NCBI GenBank assembly: GCA_021292165.1
Contig: JAHFWL010000296.1
Span: 496,001 to 560,000 of the forward strand
DNA length: 64,000 nt
Direction of reading: 5' to 3'
DNA from: Shinisaurus crocodilurus
Lineage: Eukaryota > Chordata > Lepidosauria > Squamata > Shinisauridae
Shown: positions 9,906 through 21,605 of the stretch, piece by piece
How positions within the stretch are numbered: the stretch's first letter is position 1
Layout: each line of letters begins with the position of its first letter
Position numbers and translations under genes: made by a program
Notes under the pieces: model-generated
What the model saw: the letters and a program-made list of their open reading frames with translations, nothing else
Databases searched by the model: none
What the model was told of the DNA's origin: nothing

Positions 9906-11036
9906 CTCCCATCCAAGTAATAACCAGGCCTGATGGTGTACAGACACTTTTCCTGTCCACAAAGTGGGGTGAGCGGGTGTGCGTGTAGAGGGTGCAGCTG
10001 TCCTTGCCAATCACCTGATTAGAGACCTCACTACACTGCAGGGGTGGTGGCGTTAAGAGCACAGGCTCACACCAAGACAGCTCATTATTGGGGGCTTGAT
10101 AACCCCCCCCTGCTTTGGATGGTTGCCTGGCACAGCAAAACCGGGAGTGGGGACTGTTAAATCACCCAGTAACTCAAAATTGACAGCTGGGAGCCTCAGT
10201 TTGGTTTGGGGGCCACAAGACTGCACACACAATACAACCCACATTTTGGGCATGGCTTCATCTGTTTCCCAGGATCTTAAAAATGCCACTTTGTTAAGCA
10301 ACTTTGCCAGGGGCGGGCCACATGCAGCCACTGCTGCATTTGGCAGCAAGAAAAAAAAGGGGGGTATTAAATTTTTTGTTCAAAATTGCCACACTAGTGC
10401 TATAGAACACAAAACGGGTTTTAAAGCTATATGTCACCCTTTAGGATGCAATCCTATGCCTATTCTGGCCTGTTCAGACCAATTCAGGCCTTTCAGCCCT
10501 GCCAATGGCTGTCACCATTGCTGACTAATGCCTATGTCACTGGGAGGAGGGGTTGGAGTGATATCACTGGACAGGGCAGTGAGGAATGGAGTGGTCAACT
10601 TCAGAAATTTTGGTCCACATTTTGCCAGTCCCTATATCACTGGGGGGGGGGGGTCTGATGCGGGTGGGGGTGAAATGATATCTCAACTCAAATTCTGAGT
10701 GTGTGGAACACTCTTGCTTCACTACAAACCAAGTTGGCTGACAAAGCTGCATAGAAAGAAAGAAAAAACTTGTCGTCTACAGAAAGTCCATTACACTTTC
10801 ATCAATATCAAGTGAGAAAAGTTACTTGCAGAAGTGACCGTGCATGAGGCTCACAGCAAATATATCCCACTAGACTTGAATCCAGAGATCCGTAGGACTG
10901 CATGCAGTGTTCTGTTCACAGACTGGGGCATCTCAGGGGGCTCCCTTCTCACCAAAAGAACCCTGTCCCCCAGAGCAGTGTTTGATGCAGCACAAAGGGT
11001 TTGCAGATGGAAAGGAAAATCAGCAACCTCCTCTCC
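9906..11036. other. Intergenic, no clear gene
   Basis: Contains a G tract (10640-10651) and a piece near 10437 (GCAATCCTATGCC) resembling the short repeat described at 15246-15605. Nothing coding can be supported. Confidence 0.35.
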
Positions 11037-12870
11037 TGTTGTTTAATTATAGTAAAAGAGAAGAGATTGAAATGTGTAGGGAAAAAAGTAATTATAAGAT
11101 TAATAATGTAATTAAATATTAAGGAATTGTAATTCCAAAAGATATAGATAAATTGGGAGACCAGAATTATAGGAAATTAAAGAATGAGGTAAAGAATAAA
11201 ATAGAGGAGTATTAAAAAATTGGACTTTCCTGGTTCGGTAGCATTAGTTTGATTAAAATGAAGATTTTGCCAAAGATAATTTTTTTATTTCGGATGATAC
11301 CAAGTGCGATATCAGATAAGGAACTTAAAGAATGGCAAACAATTATTAACACATATTGTAATGGAGGGAAAAAATGGAGGGAGGATTACTAAAATAAGAT
11401 GGTATAAAGCACAAAAAATAGGGGATTTTGGTCTTCCGAATTTAAAATGGTATTATATAGCTAATCAATTAAGACATATAGTGGATATTATAGTACAGCC
11501 TAAAGAAATAATGTGCTTGGAGTTAGAAACATTTGAATCACGTAATACTTCGGAGAATATTTTTTTTCAAAAATAATAATAATAAACTGATAAAAAACAT
11601 AGACAACCCTTTTCTAAGAAATTTGTTAGGGATTTGGGGTACTATGAAGAGCATATTTATACCAGGGATATCTCCATTAACTCCAGTGGTGGCTCTAAAT
11701 GATTTCCCCAAAAATTTAAGATCAGAGCTGGAGGGTAAACTAAGAGAAGTTATGGTTATTAGATTGTCTGATTGGGTGGAAAAGATAGGGACTAGAGACC
11801 AAATAAAGGAAGTTGTTGGGAGAAGAAGAGTGTCATGGTTAAATTTATTACAGTTAGAACAGTGGTCGAAGAAATGGAAAAGGAAAACTGAGTATGAGAG
11901 AGATTTAACTAAATTTGAAAAGATGGTTATGTCTAGAGATGGCCTACCAGGTAATGCATCAACAAGAGGTATAACAAGGGATTTATATAGATTGATTCAA
12001 AAAGCAGAAGAACAAGAGGATCAGCTAAAGGCAGTATGGGATAATGAATTTGAAGAGGTGACCTCGAAGGTAATGAATTTGAAGAGGTGAACTCGAAGGT
12101 GGGGTGGAACAATATATGGGATAGACGGATTGTGAAATGATGTCAATTAGGATAAAGGAAATTTTTTATAAACTAATTTGGAGATGGTATTTAACTCCAG
12201 TAAGATTAAGTAGAATAGATAATAATTGTTCTGCATTTTGTTGGAGAGGATGTCAGGAAAAAGGGGCATATGCTCATATGTCGTGGAGTTGTAAAAATGT
12301 ATTGTCGTTTTGGCGAGAGGTTTTTACATAAATATCGAAAATTATTGGTATTAATTTAGAGGTCTGTCCAAAATTAGCATTGCTATCAATAACGGAGAAG
12401 CTTATTTGTGACCAAAATACGAAGGAGTTAATTGTAAATTTGTTAACTGCGGCCAGGCTAATGATAGCGAGAAATTGGAAAGTACAACATGTTTTCCTTA
12501 TAACAGACTGGTATAAGGAAGTTTGGGACATAGCCCTAAACGATAAACTAACTAGTAGTATCAAATGCAAAAAAGGATTGCTAAAGAAAAATAATTTTAT
12601 GGATATATGGAATTGATTACTAGACTATGTATTAATAAAGGGGAAGGGGAACCTATCTTGTCAGGATACGTATGTTATATTTTTGGAATATGGAATTCAT
12701 CTGATCAAGAGGACAGAAATATATTAATTGGTCCCTTGGAGGGTGTGGGGGTGCACTTTATGATTTATTGCATGTTGTTTAGGTTATATTTTTGTGATAT
12801 TTTTGTATTTTGCTATATTTTGGTATAATTTGTTTTGAAAAGTAAATAAGATATTATTTTTAAAAAAAGG
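11037..12870 (+). mobile_element. 5'-truncated, degenerate LINE-1 (second L1 family)
   Basis: Begins inside ORF2 downstream of the RT (TTGTTTAATTATAGTAAAAG) and runs to the 3' end (GAAAAGTAAATAAGATATT..A-rich). It is closely similar to the 3' half of the L1 at 39727-46205 and clearly different from the L1 at 1975. Stops and frameshifts scatter the frame over about 11304-11576, 11533-12090, 12137-12331 and 12380-12616. A 28-bp tandem duplication at about 12045-12100 (AATTTGAAGAGGTGA twice) is absent from the other copy. It lacks the two LINEs nested in the other copy, so it serves as their empty site. Confidence 0.85.
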
Positions 12871-12879
12871 AAATGGGTT

Positions 12880-13930
12880 GCTACTACAAAGGGAGAGGAT
12901 TAAGTCATCAGAGAGAGAACTAGAAGAAGGGCACACCCATGAAGTCTTCACGAAGTAAAGAATAGGTGGACCTGCAATGTAACCCCGATATAGTATTAAT
13001 GGGAACAGTGAGAGAGCCCTAAGGGAGTTGTAATTGATTCTGCTGGATGTCTTACTCGTATGAATGATGATGAAATGATTACCAGCTGTATACAGAGTAT
13101 AAATACATGTATTAAAAGGTATGGCCACTAGAGGACTCAGTGAGAGTAAAAGCATGATGCAGATGCCGTAAGGTACAATGTAAGAACGTAAGTAAAACAG
13201 GGGGACCTTGAAGGTTGATTGTATGATGTTTGTTTTGTAACACTAGAAATATTTTTGTGTTTTGGTGTAGAATCGATACTGATATAGCCTGTGAGAAATC
13301 CTTGAAAAAGATAATGAACGAAACAAGAGGGGCAAACCGGTTTCTTGTCGGATGTGCAGTAATCAGTACATTGGAAGCCTCTCCAAAGGAAAAATAAAAA
13401 AAGGCTCAAGCCACCCGGGAAGAAAAACCAAAAGAAAAAATAAGGGAATTCTCAGGTTGCATCCTCAAACGAAAAAACAGAGGCAGTCCTAAGCCACTTC
13501 AAAAAGAAAAAGAAAAAACAAGAGAAAGGCTTCTGCTAACTCTGTTAAAAAGATAACGAAGTTAGGACTTGGTATGCTAAAGCACAAATGGGTAGATATA
13601 TAAATTGTTTTACTTGTAATTGTAGTATTTTATTGTTAAGTGCTCAAACTTGCATGTAAATTAATATGGCGTAACTTGAAATTCCAGCACTTGTCATTGT
13701 TAAGTCCTCAAATTTGAATGTTAAATCATTATGGTTTTATACTCAAAATGTTACTATGTATTTAAAATGTACATTTCTAAATATATATATATATATATAT
13801 ATATATTTTTATAAAAGGTTTAAATAAATAGATAAAAGCAAGTTTAATCACAGCGGCATTGGCACTTTTGTGGATACAGTAGTAATTACCGTGATTCTCC
13901 TTATATTAGCTAATCAGAAGAAAAGAGGTG
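12880..13930. repeat. Second copy of the repeat at 1-430
   Basis: Shares the GAAC..CAAACCGGTTTCTTGT block (about 13313-13350) and the ATAGT..AATTACCGTGATTCTCC block (13877-13905) with the start of the window. It includes an (AT)n run at about 13783-13806. No coding sequence was recognised. Confidence 0.4.
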
Positions 13931-14264
13931 GCGGCAACCCAAATTCAGCCCCGCAAAGAAGGTTGAATACACAGGGATCCAAACTAAGACATTTCAGAGC
14001 TCAACACTCGAAGCCTTAGGTCTTGTCAGTTTCAGCTTCTTCCACCTTTTTATTTTTTAAATCTCAAGTTATTTTTGTCCCAAATATGGCCATCTTTGTG
14101 AACAGATTCTTACCAAACTGAAAGGAAATTCTCACCCATCTCTACGCTACTCTTAGCTGTTATGCAAAACCAGTTCCCAGCATTTAGTAATAGGACAATT
14201 TGGGCCTACACTTGGGGTATGACATGATGACAGATATGGGGAAACAATATCTCTCTACGTGATT

Positions 14265-14998
14265 CTGTTTTCTTTCAGCAAATCCTTACGCTGCAGGCGA
14301 GGCGCGGCTGGGCGCGGCCGCCGCCTCACGCTGCTGCTCCGGACGGCCGAGTAGCCAGGTGGTGGGAACTTCCGTGGAGGCGCGGCCGGGCTCAGCCGCT
14401 GCCTTGTGCTGCTGCGCTGGTTGGCCAAGTAGCCAAGACGCGGGGGCTTCCGTGGAGGCGAAGCGCCTCGCGCGCTGCCGTCCCTGCTCCCGGGCTCCTG
14501 CCGTTTCATTCCTTTGAAAGTGAGCCGCCCGCGCTGCGGGCGGTCCCGTCCCGTCACATCCGGCTCCCTACCCATGGGGCTCCCTACCCAGGAGCCAGCG
14601 GAAAAGGTCGAGGCAGCGCGAGCCAAAGCCAGCATGGGGCTTCCCTGCCTGGGAGCCAGCAAAGCGGCAGCGTGAGGCGCCTCCATTCGGCTCCCTGACA
14701 AGGAGCTCGCGAAGCTTTGAAGGCTCCTTGTCAGGGAGCCCTACATGATTTGCTGACTCCTGGGTAGGGAGACAGCGCAGGGGCATGAGGCGCCCACACA
14801 GGAAGCGGCCTCACCTCGCCTCGCCTCCATGGGGCTCCCTCCCAGCTAGGCAAAGCTGGGCAGCTGGCAAGTCACGGACACGGCATGTGGCTCGTGCTGC
14901 AAGACACGCTCGTCTTCCAAATCGAAATTAATTATAAAATTTTGATCGTTTTACGAGTTGCTCGCATCCCGAGTTACTCGTAATCCGAGGTATTACTG
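14265..14998. repeat. GC-rich repetitive block ending in a mariner-like terminus
   Basis: About 600 bp of very GC- and CpG-rich DNA in AT-rich surroundings. It has imperfect internal repeats of GGCTCCCTACCCAGGAGCC type near 14565-14770, each locally self-complementary. The right edge (14960-14998) reads CGAGTTACTCGTAATCCGAGGTATTACTG followed by TA, matching the terminal sequence of the MITE at 61976-62227. No matching left terminus was found near 14230. Confidence 0.5.
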
Positions 14999-15245
14999 TA
15001 ATTCCTTTCTCAAGCATGATCTCACACACTTGCTGTTTGGCTTCTGAAGTATCTTGGCATGCCGGAGGAGAGATGCTGTAGAACCAATTAAAGGATTTCC
15101 CCAGTTCCTTTAAGAAATGAATATATTGTGCATAAACACATCATGGTGTTCTGTAAATTGTGGTCTGTGTATGTAAAAAGTAGCATTCAAAACAATCAGC
15201 TATGTCGAAAAATATTTTCCTGTTCAAAGTTAGAATAATCTATGT

Positions 15246-15605
15246 GTAATTAAGGCAGCAATCCTATACCTAGGGGTAGGTGATCCACCCAGCACTCAAC
15301 TCGCGGTGTGCGAGCCGAGTGCTGCTGCTGTGCGAGCCAAGCTGAGCTGATCGTGAGCCCAGCTGTGCAAGTCACGCAAATTGTGGCCATCTTCAACGTA
15401 TCTTACACCATTTTCTACATAAACAACATAGCGCAGGAACCCAGAAGTCACTTCCCAGGCGCGAGAGGTCAGGTCTGGCGAGTTTGCCAGACTTCCACCC
15501 CCAATCGAGCTCCGCACACACCCCTACGCTATACCCACATACTGGGAGTAAGTCCCATTAAATCCAATGGAACGTCCTTCTGAGTAGGCATGTATAGGAT
15601 TTCAC
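15246..15605. mobile_element. Short MITE-like repeat split by a GC-rich insert
   Basis: The ends are GCAATCCTATAC (15249) and GTATAGGATTTC (15592), mutually inverted, around the body CTGGGAGTAAGTCCCATT..AATGGAACGTCCTTCTGAGTAGGCATG. A GC-rich stretch at about 15290-15520 interrupts it. Related short copies lie near 26253-26336, 46872-46960 and 48005-48090. This looks like a non-autonomous DNA element; superfamily not determined. Confidence 0.5.
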
Positions 15606-15694
15606 CATAACAAAAATGGCAGCAAGCACTAAATCAGGCAACTAGTTACAGAAGAATCAAATTACAAAACTATTTCAGAGTGAAATTCCAGAAT

Positions 15695-15955
15695 GAAATG
15701 AATCATTCATTTATGAGATCCAGTGTGTGTGGGAATCAGGAGATCCAGTTCCCACTTGGCCATGAAGCTCACTGGGAGACTTTGGGCCAGTCACTGATTC
15801 TCAGCCTAACCTACCTCACAGGGTTGTTGTGAGGATAAAACGGTGAGGAGGAGGTGGCGGAGGAGGATTATGTAAACTGCCTTGAGTTCCTTGTAGGAAA
15901 AAAAGGTGGGATATAAATATAATAAATACGTAAAAATGAATAAATAAACCTTGTG
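15695..15955 (+). mobile_element. tRNA-derived SINE, plus orientation
   Basis: The body CTTGGCCATGAAGCTCACTGGG, TCAGCCTAACCTACCTCACAG, GGTTGTTGTGAGGATAAAA and the tail GGTGGGATATAAATATAATAAATA match the family at 1437-1720. The head is diverged (15720-15760). Confidence 0.75.
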
Positions 15956-16355
15956 TGTGTGTTCAGTTATCCTAATAGACCATTTGCCAATGCAAAAAGT
16001 GACAATTTCTGTTACCATTTCTTTAATCACTTGAAAATAAAACATTGCTGCAATGTGTTGCCATATTAAATTCATATTAACACTCCTGTAAGGCAGTGTA
16101 AAATTAGTCCCCATTTAATGTACCAAAAATGCACACTGAGGATGAATAAGCAGCCCAAAGCCTCCCACAGATGGCTTCATTTACTTATTTAGAACAGTTT
16201 AACTTCACTTTTCCTCCGAGATTCAACTTTGTGAGATCATAAAAAATAAAGCAAATAAAAATGTTACTGAAAATCAATCATCAGACACCATATCATTTCA
16301 TCCAGATGCTCAATGTTTTGATCTGTTTTTTTCTTACAATTGTATGAAATCGTGT

Positions 16356-16363
16356 AACCCTTA

Positions 16364-16391
<28 letters not shown>
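16356..16391. repeat. (AC)n microsatellite
   Basis: Uninterrupted AC dinucleotides. Similar tracts are at 18491-18519 and 62899-62926. Confidence 0.9.
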
Positions 16392-16394
<3 letters not shown>

Positions 16395-16545
16395 CCCAGG
16401 CCTGGCATGAGATCCGTCACCGCCTGAGGTGCCACCACTGCGTAGCGTCCCACGTGCTGTGCCTCCCTTATCTTAGTTGATGTCACCACCGCCCAGTGGA
16501 GACTTGTGACTCCTATTTTGGAGGGGCTCCTGTCACAACCACCCC

Positions 16546-16863
16546 TCAATCGGGCCTCAAGCTTGCCCTCCTTGGCTCTGTAGAGAGGTGTGTAGTGGGA
16601 GGGAGGGTCTGTGGCTCTTTCAGGAGATCATGCAGCTTTCCTGACACCCCACTCAGCTGTTTCTGGCTGTGTGATGACAACTCTTCTTCTTCCAACAACT
16701 TCGATTGCACACAGAAAGTAATTGGCAACCAGTGCGGGTCTTTCAGGACAGGTGTAAGATGGTCCCAATTCCATGTACCTGTTAGCAGCCTTGCTGCCGC
16801 ATTTTGCATCAATTGAAGCTTCTGGACACACATCAGGCAGGGGTAGCCCCATGAAGAGTCCAT
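16546..16863 (-). mobile_element. L2-type LINE ORF2 fragment
   Basis: The minus-strand translation contains KLQLMQNAAARLLTG and HLTPVLKDPHWLPITF, the conserved region after the RT in L2 elements. The tandem duplication starts inside this fragment: homology with 50142-50326 begins near 16665, while the rest of the L2 continues only on this side. Confidence 0.75.
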
Positions 16864-17034
16864 TGCACTAGTCTAGACATTATGTAACCAAGGCATGGGT
16901 AACAGTTGCCAAGTCTGGCCAATTTGCCAAGGGCCATAGCTGGCACACCAAGCGTAACTGTGCTAACAGTCACAGTCCCTGCTAACACCACCACCTGCCT
17001 GCATCTTTGACCTTCATTAAATCTCTTAATATTC

Positions 17035-17340
17035 CATGACTAGTACCCACTGATCACCTTATTATACTCCAGGAATTTAACTAATCCCCTTTTAAAGCAT
17101 CACTACATCCTGGGGTAGCAAATTCTACAGTCTAACTGTATGCTGTTTGAAGAAGAACTTCCCCGACAAGAGAGAGGCATAGTGGAGGTAATTTACAGTA
17201 GTAGCCATGACTAGTAGCCATTAATGGCCTTATTCTCCATGAAACCTCCTTTTAAAGCCATCCAAGTTGGTGACCAACACTGTACCTTGCAGTAGCGAAT
17301 TCCATAGTTCAATTCTGCGCTGTGTGAAGCCTGTCAGGAA
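17035..17340 (-). mobile_element. CR1/L3-like LINE 3' fragment
   Basis: On the plus strand, AATCCCCTTTTAAAG and AAGCCATCCAAGTTGGTGAC, then CGAATTCCATAGTT and GCGCTGTGTGAAG, are the reverse complement of the C-terminal coding end typical of CR1/L3 LINEs (LWNSLP..NLDGFKRG). Partial internal duplication of the segment is present. A copy is at 50470-50830; a related fragment is at 61125-61640. Confidence 0.6.
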
Positions 17341-17410
17341 AGCTGGAAGGGGGCATGGCCTTACCAGAGAAGAGGCAGTGCCAAGTTCTTCATGAGCTGC
17401 CAATCCTCCT

Positions 17411-17849
17411 GTATTTATTTATTTATTTATTTGAAATATTTTTATACTGCCTTTCTACAAGAGTCATCAAGGCAGTGTCTGGAATATCGAACAATAGAAT
17501 AGAAGTATAAAAAATCAAACTAAAACCATATTTTATAAATATTTAAACTGTTAAAAAAAACAATTTTAAATGCCATATTAAATCATTTAAACCAATAAAA
17601 AAAAATTTAAGGGCCTTTTTCATCATTAAAAAGATGTCTTAGCTCCTTTCTGAAAAGCTGATAGAGTGGGGACTGATCTTAAGTCTGAAAGGAGAGCATT
17701 CCACAGTTGGGGAGCGATAGAGGAGAAAGCCCTTTCACACATGCCTGAATGGGTCTCTGTGAGCAACAGTGTCCTCAAGAGGGCTTCTCCATAGAGCTTA
17801 ATAAGTGGACAGGTCCATAGCCTTCCCAATATGAGAGCATGGTCTAGAC
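17411..17849 (-). mobile_element. L2-type LINE 3' end
   Basis: The minus-strand frame near 17626-17829 ends with ERAFSSIAPQLWNALLSDLR and TLSAFQKGAKT, the C-terminus of L2 ORF2. It continues to a 3' UTR and an (AAAT)n tail at 17411-17435. The counterpart is at 50885-51312. Confidence 0.8.
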
Positions 17850-17986
17850 AGGACTGTTGGAACTATGACTTGAAAATAAAACACAGGAACAAAGCATATA
17901 CAGAGCACAGGATATAAAAATTACAGAGAACAGTAAGTTAGACACAAAAATGAATGACTGTCTAATCATACAATATTTTTCCCAAT

Positions 17987-18391
17987 GCAGTTACTTTATT
18001 CCCAACTCAAGGATGGCAAAAAATGCAATATACCGTAAACATTGAAAACTGGGAAGCTCTGGCCCATGAACGATCTAACTGGAGGCTGGCCTTTCACAAA
18101 GGTTCTATGGACTTTGAAGAAGCCCGAGTGCAAGGTGAAAGGGAGAAACATGCTAAGCAAAAAGCACATCAAATGAATCCTTTACAGGACCATCTTCCAT
18201 CTGGTAACCTGTGTCCTCACTGTGGGAAGCTGTGTGGATCTAGAATTGGCCTCCACAGTCACTTACGGACCCATCGCTAGAGTCTACACAATCTTCTTTA
18301 GAATTTCCTCCTTTTAAAATTTCCTTTTTGTAAATTTTTATCCTGGAAGACAATCTTACTCGGTCACGAGTGATCGCCTGATGATTACTCA
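17987..18391 (+). mobile_element. 5'-truncated LINE 3' end inserted in the 5' LTR
   Basis: Matches the 3' end of the LINE at 43431-45626 from about GCAGTTACTTTA onward, with an internal deletion. It encodes the C-terminal NPLQDHLPSGNLCPHCGKLC and a C2H2-like finger (18180-18280), and ends at CGGTCACGAGTGATCGCCTGATGATT. The 3' LTR at 19878-20297 lacks it, so it entered the 5' LTR after integration. Confidence 0.85.
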
Positions 18392-18458
18392 AAACTCCAA
18401 ATTAAACGCTTAGCAAAACTTTCAACAAGAATACATTGTTATTTTTATACTTTTATAC

Positions 18459-19387
18459 TGTGAAGGAAGGAGCCTTTGGGGGTTCCTACATGCACACACA
18501 CACACACACACACACACACGCCTCCTCATCTGAAAAACAAGTAAGGCTGGTTGAGGGCTGGGAGGAGGCGAAATGTGCATAAAGTATCGGATGAGACATG
18601 GCTCCTGGGTCTACGGCTTTCAAATGCAAATGTAGTTCAGGCCCAGTAAGTCATGAGTTCCCCTTCCTGCCTGGCCAGGTGAAGTGCATCATGATTGGCT
18701 GGAGGCAGTAGAGATACAGGAAGGAGGGGGGGAGTGGGAAAAGGTATATTCCCAAAGTGTAGCCTGTGTGTCTTTGTCTTTGTTCGTCGCGTGGTTGCTG
18801 GCTGTGGAGCAATGGCAGCAAGCCAAGCAGAGGTCCAAGCCTTTGGGGGGCCTCAGGATACGACCCCAGGTAGCTCCTGGTGAAATTAGCTGAATGAGGG
18901 CTCTGGAAAGGCACGCCTTGTGGAGGGCTACCCATCTTGGACCCTCGGGTAGGTGAAGTAGTCCTCCTGGGCAGCGAGGCTGTGCTGGATCTAACCCTGG
19001 AAGAGAACTGACCCCCAGGTAACAGAGTTGTGTGCCTGGGAGATATTAAGGAATCAGGTTTTGTTATTTTTGCAGCTTTACTTTGTACCAAAGTGTCTCT
19101 CTAATTTTGTGTCCTTCCCTCATTTCCCTATTGGTTGTTGTAAAATGCTACCACAATAAACCTCCTTTGTTTTTTACCCCACATGGTGTTTGTGGATTGC
19201 TCTGCTTGGTTCAGTAACTAAATCCAGGTTACAATCATAAAGGCAGGTCCCTGAACAGAGATTCAAGTAGGATTGCAGACAGCTGAGGCTGGCAATCTGG
19301 TACCTTGAGATCTCTGGGGATCTTGGGTCCTTTGGGGTAGGAAAGGGTGGGGGTGTGGCGGGTCAGCCAGCCCCCCCTTCCTCCACA
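18459..19387. mobile_element. Solo LTR, 929 bp, 5-bp TSD
   Basis: Starts TGTGAAGGAAGG and ends CCTTCCTCCACA, imperfect inverted termini beginning TG and ending CA. It is flanked by TATAC at 18454-18458 and 19388-19392. The undisturbed sequence is visible in the 3' LTR of the host element (TTTTATACAATATATA near 20070). It contains an AC repeat and an AATAAA at about 19156. This is an LTR of an endogenous retrovirus or other LTR element left after recombination; the family is not identified. Confidence 0.85.
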
Positions 19388-19877
19388 TATACAATATATA
19401 TAAACATCCTTATTACATAAAATAATACCACTTGCATCTAATTAAGACTCTTGGCTTTACTGTCCTCAGAGCTATCTAGAGAAAAAACCATAACTGGGGC
19501 AAAGGGAAGTCATTGCTAAGACTTTGGGCAGAACTTTGTACTTGTTTTTGAGGCTAGCTTTCTTGCCCGAAGGCAAACTCAGAATATTAAAATTATATTC
19601 TGATTTTTTTTGTTGTTTGAATGGCTAGAAAGTTTTATTAACATTTTTAATTTTTAAACTTTAAAGAGTATTATTTTAAGCTTTGAAATCATTTTTTGAA
19701 ATTTATGTTTGGGGAGAGCTTTTGTTAGTATATCTGCTAATTTGCTGGGGGGGGGGATATTAAAAAAAATGTTTCCCAGCAACAAGGAAATAGCAGCATA
19801 GCAACAATGTTATCTCAATAACTTAAGCTAGTCTAAAAAATAAAACTAACACAAGCCAGTTTCTTTAACAAAAAATT

Positions 19878-20297
19878 TACTAAAACTATAACTTAAAAAT
19901 AAAACACAAAAACAAAACATATACAAAGTACAAAATATAAAAATTACAAAAAACAATAAGTTAGATGCAAAAATAAATAACTGTCTAACCATACAATATC
20001 TTTACCAAAAACTCCAAATTAAATGCTTAGCAAAACTTTCAACAAAAAGACATTGTTATTTTTATACTTTTATACAATATATATAAACATCCTTATTACA
20101 TAAAATAATACCACTTGCATATAATTAAAACTCTTAGCTTTACTATCCTTAAAGCTATTTAAAAAAAAAAAAAAACATAACTAAGGCAAAAAAAAGTAAA
20201 GTCATTGCTAAGACTTTAAACAAAACTTTATACTTGTTTTTAAAACTAGCTTTCTTGCCCAAAAGCAAACTCAAAATATTAAAATTATATTCTAACA
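19878..20297 (+). repeat. 3' LTR with heavy G-to-A change
   Basis: Aligned by eye to the three surviving pieces of the 5' LTR (17855-17985, 18392-18458, 19388-19603), about 40 of roughly 53 differences are G in the 5' LTR to A here. Gs followed by C are almost all retained, while GG and GA sites are mostly changed. Examples: CAGGAAC to CAAAAAC, TTGAGGC to TTAAAAC, CCCGAAGGC to CCCAAAAGC. Confidence 0.85.
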
Positions 20298-20464
20298 AGG
20301 ACTACAGATGGAGGAGTTGGAGCAGAGGCAGCTCCTACTGGTTTGTATCCCTGGACCTGGTCTGTATCTCACCCTTTCCACCTTCAGCCAGTGCACAGCC
20401 CTTCAAGGAATTGGAAGGCCTGTGAAGCCAAGAGGGAAAGCAACAGATGCAGCCCATATCAATC

Positions 20465-20530
20465 TAGATCCTGCTGTTGATCTTGTTGTTGTTCCTGTTC
20501 TTGTTCTTGTTCTTGTTCTTGTTGTAATTC
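20465..20530. repeat. (TTGTTC)-type simple repeat
   Basis: Runs of TTGTTG and TTCTTG. The right duplication copy has a much longer tract with an added CTG run at 51505-51546. Confidence 0.85.
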
Positions 20531-21344
20531 CAGACTCAGATAAAGTGTGGTCACTCATTAAGAAGGTATAAACCAGGATGCTGACACACTTCAAAATTTA
20601 TGAATGCCATCTGTACCGGCTTGAAACTGCTAGAAATGAAGAAGAATTTGGAAATGAAGTTGAGAGCAGGGGCCGAGACCAGATCATTCTGAAGTTGAGT
20701 CTGACTCATTCTTGGCATGCGCCACAGCCATTCGTCAGCATTTCCTGCCAGGAAACTCATAACAACCCATAATGGTGTCTATGGTCTACCCTTGACCCTT
20801 CTGAAATGGGAGGACAAACTGTGACTGGGAGGGCAGGAATGGACTGACTCATGGCAGAGGCGTATGTTCCAGAGCCTTTTCGCTGTGTATTCACTGTGCT
20901 TCCTGTTTCACTGAGCTTGCAAAACCTCCTTGAGCCAAATGAGCTAAAGTTTACCTGGACAGAAGCCTCCACAGAGCTCCTTTGTCAATCTTCCCCCAGG
21001 AGTATATCTTTTCAATTGGTTTGGCTGATGATAAGGCCAAAATTTTCCTACCAACTTGCAGGTGGGAGTGGGGGGACAAGCTAATGAGGAGAGATCAGCC
21101 AGGTGCAATGGACAGACAAAAGACGTGCGCCCAAGCAAAAGAACAGTCTCTACGTTTTTCTCACTCTTTCCAATAACAGCCACAACAAGAAGGGGATCAG
21201 AATGGTGGTGCCTGGTGAGGCAGGAGGATGAACTCTGTCTCCTGCTGAAGTCCTGATGTGCCCCCCACCCCCAGCAAAACCAAATATTCACCACAGGAGA
21301 TCAGTTGCCATTGTCAAATAGAAGCTTTCGGGGGAGGAGTCAAT

Positions 21345-21605
21345 CTATTCCCCATAGTGGTTAGAGTGTTGGACTGGTACTCGGGAGATCCGGGTTCTAG
21401 TCCCCACTCGGCCATGAAGCTCACTGGGTCTCTCTGGGTCCAGTCACTGACATGTCCACCTAACCTACCTCACAGAGTTGTTTTGAGGATAAAATGGAGA
21501 GGAGGAGGAGGAGGATTACAGGAAGCCTGCCTTGGATTCCTTGCAGGAAAAATGGAGGGATATAAATATAATGAATAAAATAAGTACACAAATAAATAAA
21601 TAATT
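21345..21605 (+). mobile_element. tRNA-derived SINE, plus orientation
   Basis: A tRNA-like head (GTGGTTAGAGTGTTGGACTG, then GGGTTCTAGTCCCC as B box), the family body and a tail of AATAAATAAATAA. It is shared with 52425-52640, so it predates the duplication. Confidence 0.85.

Larger units (their letters stand above)
17855..20297 (+). mobile_element. LTR retrotransposon remnant with two LTRs and 5-bp TSD
   Basis: Flanked by AGGAC at 17850-17854 and 20298-20302. The right duplication copy has a single AGGAC in uninterrupted sequence near 51330, which is an empty site. The 5' LTR starts TGTTGGAACTATGAC (17855) and ends near 19603, but is split by a LINE fragment and a solo LTR. The 3' LTR is 19878-20297, ending TTCTAACA. 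Only about 270 bp of internal DNA remains (19604-19877), with no coding sequence. The 3' LTR differs from the 5' LTR mainly by G-to-A changes. Confidence 0.85.

Noticed and set aside
14255..14701. 148-codon minus-strand frame in the GC-rich block
   Set aside because: Same reason: CpG-rich repeat DNA with overlapping open frames and no recognisable domain.
18651..19091. 146-codon minus-strand frame
   Set aside because: Lies wholly inside the solo LTR and has no similarity to a known protein.
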